Below, in pieces: positions 58,101 to 64,000 of a stretch of 64,000 nucleotides of DNA. The stretch lies in contig JARFIW010000108.1 of the NCBI GenBank assembly GCA_036346225.1, positions 2,976,001 through 3,040,000 of the forward strand, written 5' to 3'. Origin of the DNA: Platerodrilus igneus. Lineage: Eukaryota > Arthropoda > Insecta > Coleoptera > Lycidae. Under the pieces are notes generated by a model, which did no database searches, was not told the origin of the DNA, and saw only the letters and a list, made by a program, of their open reading frames with translations. Numbering within the stretch: the first letter of the stretch is position 1; each line of letters begins with the position of its first letter. Both the position numbers and the translations under genes were made by a program.

Positions 58101-61100
58101 TAAAATTTTAAAGAATTTTCTCTTTTTATTGTAAATAATAAATTCCATTTTTCTTTATGTAATTTAAACTTAGAACATCACTTCTATATACATTGTACCA
58201 ACGTAATTATTATTAATTACCGTATGCTTACTGCATACTTTAAATATCATCTTCGTCAAGTAACAGATCGCGACTTCCATCAAAATAACATTTTGCGATC
58301 GACTTTATGAATCGAACGAATCTAATGAATGAATCCGCTATTTAATAAACCCTTCCTTATATATCCTAAGTTATTGATTTTTTAGAAGGTTGTAGAATGT
58401 GTGCGATTCCATTCTAAATAATAAACGCCTTATCTTACGTTATTCTGTTCCAGTTATTTGTGATGTGCGCTGTTAGTCCCGCTCCAACTCATATACTATT
58501 ATTGGGTCGTCGCATACTAATGCTAAAGATAATCAATTTTTATCGATTATTTTTTAATGTTCGAGCCGCTTCATGGAACAAAAGTTTATTTATTAATGAA
58601 TTAATACAAATTAACGTATTTTCCTAATTCCTCTGAAAACTTCTTTCCAAATCTCGTCTATTCCAGAAAATTCTCTATTTAAAATTAATTTATGTAATCC
58701 ACGGGTCAATTAATTTAAACTTTAATTGCTTATTAATGCAAAAGGGGTTGCATTTTATAGAAGATATTTGCTTTTGTATTTCAGCACACAATATTTATTA
58801 TAATTTGGGTTTAAAATACACGTTGATTGTAGGTTCTTAAGGTAAATGAAAAGTATTTTATATGCAAAGAAAATATATTGACAACTAATAAGTGAAAATA
58901 AATGGTCTTGCATTCATCTTAAAACGATCGATTTCCATTCGCATTGAATGCGTTTTACGGTATCCTACAACCAATTATCCTTACATAACACAACCCATGC
59001 CACTTGCTATTTACCCACAATACGCCCATATCATACAGGGCGTAACCATAAATTTACGAAATTTCTATTTTCCTGATTCTATTAAGTTTTAGTGAGATTT
59101 ATTTGTAGAATTTTGGTTTCAATAACCTCTCGAGACCCCTTATCACGTCAATAGCGCTTTGTGAGCGTCACTAAAAGAGTGCTGCTATACAGATACGGCA
59201 AATTGTACTACTTGAAATTGTTCACTTACCTTCCTTTCTAACTTTGCCTGGAAACGTTGGAGTTTTCAAAAATGAAATCAAACAGCAATATTAAAGCATT
59301 TATACAGTATGAAATATTTTCTCTCATACAAAAGCATATAGAACATTTACAACATCGTTTTTTTCAAACATCAAATAATTTCTAATAAGTACTTATTTAC
59401 TTAATTATAACAATGTTCCTTACCTTATTTTAAATTTACAAAACTAAATTTCTTCTTTTATGGATAGTTTACCTGGTTATGATTCTTATGCTTGTAAGGT
59501 TTGTTTTGGCCAAAAAATCCTTGATAGATAATCTATTAAAAAGTCAATGTTTTGAACTTTGAACACAAATTTCCTGGTAAAAACTCTTTACAAAAAAATT
59601 ATTATACAATTAAGACTTAATCTACTTTAGATTTAAATGACAAATTCTCAAATATAAATTACAAACAATTTTTTTAAAATTATACTGGCAAAAATTCACG
59701 AAGGGTTTTTCCAATTTGTAATCAATGGTATAAATATCTTCGGCCTCTATTCTTTAATTGACGTCAAATTCCAGTTTATAAAATCAAGCATATTCGCTTA
59801 AATCTTCCTTCCAATTATTTAATAAAATTTTTAATCGAAGCACTTCTCATCCTCGTTGTATATAATTACATTTAATAATTTCCATTTCCATGTTTCTTAA
59901 AACAAAAGCTTCGAAATTATTATCTCAATGTGACACTTTGGTGTTTGAATGTTGCTTGGTTGACACTCATTAATTAATGAATCACTCTACTTTAATAACC
60001 GCTTCCTTATATACTAAATTAACTTTATTTCTAGAACAGACTAGTGTTTTCGTGATTCTATTTCAAATAATACACGCCTATCTTAGGTAATTATCTGGGA
60101 AATCCTCATTAGCGTTTAAAATCGTTGAATTTTATTATCTCGTTAGTATTGATTTATGTGCGTCTTTGTTTAATACCTAAAGTTAGTGTGGCGTCTTCTC
60201 TATCCTACAGTGATTGTGAAGAGTAATATATTATTCTTATCTATTTTTGCGGGTTTTTTACTGTTCCGGCCGCTTCTTGGAATAAACGTTTCTTTATTAA
60301 TAGATTTATACGAAATTGCGCTATTCTCCCAAAACCTCTTCCTTAATCTCGTCTATTCCAGAAAATTCTTTATTAAAATAAATTTATGTAATCCACAGCG
60401 TAATTAATTTAAACTTCAATTACTTTTTAATGCAAAAGTGGTTGCATTTTATAGAAAATATTTGCTTTCGTGTTTCAGTACACAAAATTAATATGGAAAT
60501 TATATAAGCATATTGTAAATACATAGCAAGTAACGTAAGTTGTAAAAATTAACTAATTGTAAGATACCGTAAAACGCATTAAATGCGAATGTAAAAACCA
60601 ATTGTTTTAAGATAAATACAAAGCTATTTTTTTACTTATTAATTATCAATACATTTTTGATAAAAATGCATTTGATTTGCTGTAAATAGAACGAGCTTTA
60701 CGCTTCTAGTTTAAGAAACTACAAACAAGGTGTATTTAAAACCCCAAAAATATTCATATTAATTTTGTGTACGGAAACACAAGAGCGAGTATTTCTATAA
60801 AAACGCAATCCCCTTTTGCATTAAAAAACAATTAAAGTTTAAATTAATCACCTCGTAAAAAACAGCATTTCATTCTAAATATAGAATTTTGTAGAACCTA
60901 AAAGGATGAGTCATCGGTATTCTAGAACGACGTAATTATTATTAATGATTGAATATTTTATTTTTCGAAACGGTCGAAACACAAATAAAACCTACAAAAT
61001 CTCTGGAAAAATCCAAGAAAGTGATTATCCTTAGCATTAGTATGCGACGCCACAACAATAGCATTTGTGTTAAACAAGAACAAATAGCATACGTCACGGA

Positions 61101-62270
61101 TAACTGGAACGATAATTAGGTCATAAAACTTGACAATTTTAAACGTTAATTGGGTTTTCCAAGACCCCTTACATTATAATGTTCTACATTTTTCGGGCAA
61201 GCTTCTGAAAACAGATAAATTTGTATATAAAGGACGCGTTTATTTATTGGGGTAAATAAAACTCGATGATTTTAGACAATGATTGGGTTTTTCAAGACCC
61301 TTACATCATAATATTCTACATTTTTTGAGTAAGCTTCTGGAAACAGTTAAATTTGTATATAAAGAAAGCGTTTATTCATTGGGATTGATTCATTCATTAG
61401 ATTTCATTCTTGCAAGCACGAAATGTTATTTAACCGCAAGCTGTTGCTACGCGGAAATAGTATCTGAGTGTGCAGTAAGCATATTGTAATTGAATAGTGG
61501 CGAAGTTGAAATAAATTAAGAAGCAATGTTTTAAACGTAACTTACAACGAAAAATGGAAATCATTAATTACAAGAAGGAAAGTTCGTTAAGAAAAGGCTG
61601 TTTTTAAAGATTTTATTAAATAATTGTAGAGGAAGATTTAACCAAAAATGTACTTTTGTAACTACTGTTATAAATAAAAAATTTTTTTAATTAGGAAAAC
61701 TTGTGAGCTGATTTGACGTCTTCAATGTAAAATAATAAGATTTTTACAACGAACATTTTTGTGAATTCTGCAAGTATCACTTTTAGATTTATTTTTAACT
61801 GATTTATGTTTAATGTAAGGCATAATAATAAGATTAAATTATATATTTTTTATGTAACAAGGTTTTACCAGGAGAATTTGTGCTCAGAGTTCGAAATAGT
61901 CTGACCTTTTAATAGATTATCTGTCAACGATTTTTTCTGGCCAAAACGAATCTTACAAGCGTTGAAATAATTATAACCAGGTAAACCATTCGAACAGAAA
62001 AAAAATTAATTCTATAAATTTAAAATAAGGTGAGAAACAAAATTTTGTATCAAGTACTTTTTAGAAATTATTTTATGTTTAAAAGAAACAATGTTGTAAC
62101 TGCTTTTGTATGAAAAAAAAATAATTCATACTTGATGCTTTGTGACATTGCTGCGTTTTATTTCATTTTGAAAACTAGCTAACTAACCAGGTAAAGTTAA
62201 AAACAAAAATAAGTAAACAATTTCAAGTTAAACAAATGGCAGTTTCTGTTTCATATCATCCTTTTCGTAA
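55140..62270. repeat. Mosaic of alternating inverted modules (palindromic array)
   Basis: Two modules recur in both orientations. Module A (about 700 bp; landmark TAATAGATTATCTGTCAA with TTTTACCAGGAGAATTTG) occurs at 56560-57250 (+), 57480-58140 (-), 59220-59850 (-) and 61540-62230 (+). Module B (landmarks TCTTATCGATT, GCCGCTTCNTGGAA, TTATGTAATCCAC) occurs at 55140-55900 (+), about 56180-56560 (-), 58320-58830 (+), 59980-60500 (+) and 60750-61500 (-). Symmetry centres fall near 56100, 57360 and 60625. The 57360 centre, and the end at 62.3 kb, contain sequence of the tRNA-Lys array. No transposase is visible; ORFs here are noise. Confidence 0.75.
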
Positions 62271-62429
62271 CGCTCACAAAGCGGCCATTTTCACAGCACC
62301 TTTTTAGTAATGCCCCAAAGCGGGCCATTATCACGGCACTCTTTTAGCGACTTTTAACGTGCGGCTATTTTCATATCACGCTTTCAGCGCCGCACACAAC
62401 GCGGCCTTACCACATCACTCTTTTAACGG

Positions 62430-62502
62430 CACCCAACGTAAGGTTCGAACCCACGATCCTGAGATTAAGGATCTTATGCTCTACCGACTGAGCTAGCCCG
62501 GC
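62430..62502 (-). pseudogene. tRNA-Lys-like unit 1 (pseudogene)
   Basis: 73 bases with anticodon CTT. The anticodon loop is TCCTTAA, so U33 is replaced by C; the acceptor has a G-G mismatch at the fourth pair and the anticodon stem has a mismatch. B-box GGTTCGAACCT is nearly consensus. Not followed by CCA. Confidence 0.7.
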
Positions 62503-62738
62503 AAAATTAAAAACGAAGGTAAGTAAACAATTGTAAGTTAAACTAATTGCAGTATGATTCATATCACACTTTTAGTGACGCTTACAAAGCGGCCATTTTT
62601 ACAGCATTTTCTTAGTAACGCTCCAAAGCGAGCCATTATCACAGCACTCTTTTAGCGACACCTTAACGTGCGGGCATATTCATATCACTCTTTCAGCGAC
62701 GCACACAACGCGACCTTACCACATCACTCTTTTAGCGG

Positions 62739-62810
62739 CGCCCAACGTGAGCTAGAACCCACGATCTTGAGATTAAGGGTCTCATGCTCTACCGACTGAG
62801 CTAGACCAGC
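62739..62810 (-). pseudogene. tRNA-Lys-like unit 2 (pseudogene)
   Basis: 72 bases, anticodon CTT with C33 (loop CCCTTAA). The T-loop is damaged (GGTTCTAGCTC) and one base is missing in the T-arm. Confidence 0.7.
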
Positions 62811-63046
62811 AAAGTTAAAAACGAAGGTAAGTGAACAATTTCAAGTTAAACAAATTGCAGTATCTGTTTCATATCACTCTTTTAGTAACGCTCGCACAGC
62901 GGCCATTTTCACAGCACTTTTTAGTAACGCTCCAAAGCGCGCAATTATCACAGCACTCTTTTAGTGACACCTCGACGTGCGGCCATTTTCATATCACTTT
63001 TCATCGACGCACTCAACGCGGCCTTATCACATCACTCTTTTAGTGG

Positions 63047-63119
63047 CGCCCAACGTGAGGCTCGGACCCACGACCCTGAGATTAAAGGTCTCATGCTCTA
63101 CCGACTGAGCTTGCGTGGC
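63047..63119 (-). pseudogene. tRNA-Lys-like unit 3 (pseudogene)
   Basis: 73 bases. The anticodon reads TTT because the loop is CCTTTAA, again with C33. Two acceptor mismatches; T-loop GTCCGAG. The unit is followed on the minus strand by a genomic CCA. Confidence 0.65.
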
Positions 63120-63351
63120 AAAGTTAAAAACGAAGATAAGTGAACAAATTCAAATTAAACAAATTGCAGTATGTTTCATATCACTCAGTGACGTTCACAA
63201 AACGACCATTTTTACAGCACTTTTTTAATAGCGCCCCAAAGCGAGCCATTATCACAGCACTGTTTTATCGATACCCCAACGTGCGGCCATTTTTATATCA
63301 CTCTTTCAGCGACGCACTCAATGCGGCCTTACCACATCACTCTTTTAGCGG

Positions 63352-63424
63352 CGCCCAACGTGGTGCTCGAACCCACGATCCCGAGATTAAGGGTCTCATG
63401 CTCTACCGACTAAGCTAGCTGGGC
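63352..63424 (-). tRNA. tRNA-Lys(CTT)-like unit 4, best acceptor stem
   Basis: 73 bases. The acceptor GCCCAGC pairs fully with GTTGGGC (one G-U). A-box TAGCTTAGTCGG and B-box GGTTCGAGCAC are nearly consensus. Anticodon CTT but loop CCCTTAA (C33 instead of the near-universal U33) and one T-stem mismatch make function doubtful. Confidence 0.5.
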
Positions 63425-63662
63425 AAAGTTAAAAACGAAGATAAGTGAACAATTTCAAATTAAGCAAATTGCAGTATCTGTTTCATATCACTCTTTTAGT
63501 GACGCGCACAAAGCGGCCATTTTCACAGCACGTTTTTGGTAACGCCCCAAAGCGAGCCATTATAACAGCACTGTTTTAGCGACACTTCAACAAGCGGCCA
63601 TTTTCATATTACTCTTTCAGCAACGCACTCAACGTGGCCTTACCACATTACTCTTTTAGTGG

Positions 63663-63735
63663 CGCCCAACGTGGGACTCGAACCCACGATACTGAGATTA
63701 AGAGTCTCATGCTCTATCGACTGAACTAGCCCGGT
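63663..63735 (-). tRNA. tRNA-Lys(CTT)-like unit 5, best anticodon and T-arm
   Basis: 73 bases. The anticodon loop CTCTTAA keeps U33, the T-arm GTGGG/CCCAC pairs perfectly and the B-box GGTTCGAGTCC is consensus. The acceptor starts A instead of G and has a mismatch at the fourth pair, so the acceptor stem is weakened. The minus strand continues with CCACT, a genomic CCA. It may be the least altered copy or still a pseudogene. Confidence 0.55.
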
Positions 63736-63790
63736 AAAGTTAAAAACGAAGGTAAGTGAACAATTTCAAGTTAAACACTCTTTCAGCGAC

Positions 63791-64000
63791 GCGCTCAACG
63801 CGGTCTTACCACATCAATATATTACTGTGATATTGAAGGAAACCTATACAGCCAACGCGCATCTAAATAAAAGAAACTACTTTCTCAACTATTCCTTTTG
63901 GTAGAACATAAAGATCCTCCTGCTCGAACAAATTAGTATATTAAGCCTAAACATTTTTAAAGTACAGTTACATATAATATTGAAAAATAAAAATTGTTGC
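63791..64000. other. AT-rich edge, nothing recognised
   Basis: The tandem array ends near 63815 with a partial subrepeat; the last 180 bases show no feature. Confidence 0.4.

Larger units (their letters stand above)
62270..63790 (-). repeat. Tandem array with tRNA-Lys-like units, period ~309 bp
   Basis: Five units are counted by their tRNA-like part: 62430, 62739, 63047, 63352 and 63663. Each unit also holds three or four ~50-bp subrepeats with the motif CACTCTTTTAGYGACGC...AAGCGGCCATTTTCACAG, plus a spacer AAAGTTAAAAACGAAGRTAAGTGAACAATTTCAA. The subrepeats echo the tRNA 3' junction (ACTCTTTTAGTGGCGCCCAACG), so tRNA and subrepeat share a boundary motif. Confidence 0.85.

Noticed and set aside
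62831..63418. 70- and 92-codon + frames in the tRNA-Lys array
   Set aside because: They cross tRNA-like units and subrepeats and arise from the array.

Overview
This is arthropod (most likely insect) nuclear DNA. It is AT-rich, gene-poor and intron/intergenic in character. It contains a spliced terminal exon, Jockey- and R1-type non-LTR retrotransposon remnants, a Ty3/Gypsy-type LTR element, tRNA-derived SINEs, satellites and many fold-back repeats. There is no operon-like organisation. Almost every open frame over 60 codons is either a transposon fragment or noise.

Host genes are few. The best is the last coding exon of a gene on the + strand (19400-19559), whose C-terminal peptide resembles the C-terminus of cytochrome b5 domain-containing protein 1 (CYB5D1); its upstream exons were not found. 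Two weaker candidates are an open frame running in from the left edge (1-126), which could be the end of an arrestin-domain protein, and a short hydrophobic terminal exon with a plausible 3'UTR on the - strand (44184 down to about 43600).

Layout. 0.1-5.2 kb: possible 3'UTR, a dispersed repeat (1.13-1.6), a SINE (3.97-4.2) and one arm of a fold-back family (4.22-5.16). 5.2-12.65 kb: a minus-strand LTR retrotransposon with two nearly identical 2.1-kb LTRs, a gag and a protease, but most of pol lost. 14.1-16.1 kb: a 2.0-kb solo-LTR-like element. 16.2-19.3 kb: a diverged 3-kb palindrome, then the CYB5D1-like exon. 20.6-23.4 kb: two SINEs with target-site duplications and a small fold-back. 23.6-28.5 kb: a decayed LINE (zinc knuckle, endonuclease, RT) broken by a snap-back element and a satellite-related repeat. 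29.9-33 kb: an R1-like LINE bracketed and interrupted by two copies of a 0.53-kb LTR-like repeat, with CA microsatellites. 36.2-38.2 kb: a fold-back carrying an LTR/PBS junction, and the partner of the 1.1-kb dispersed repeat. 40.9-43.2 kb: four tandem 0.56-kb units. 46.2-49.0 kb: a ~265-bp satellite with an alternating two-monomer pattern. 49.0-51.5 kb: a Jockey-type LINE on the minus strand, interrupted by a snap-back element and a SINE pair. 53-63.8 kb: a mosaic of alternating inverted modules that ends in a ~309-bp tandem array, each unit carrying a tRNA-Lys-like sequence.

Two themes stand out. The first is repeated use of long inverted repeats: at least six independent fold-back structures, including two short snap-back elements with 10-12 bp target-site duplications. 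The second is tRNA-Lys: primer-binding sites complementary to it occur at up to three LTR junctions, while tRNA-Lys copies are embedded in the alternating inverted array. Coordinates of diverged repeats were set by eye and are approximate.
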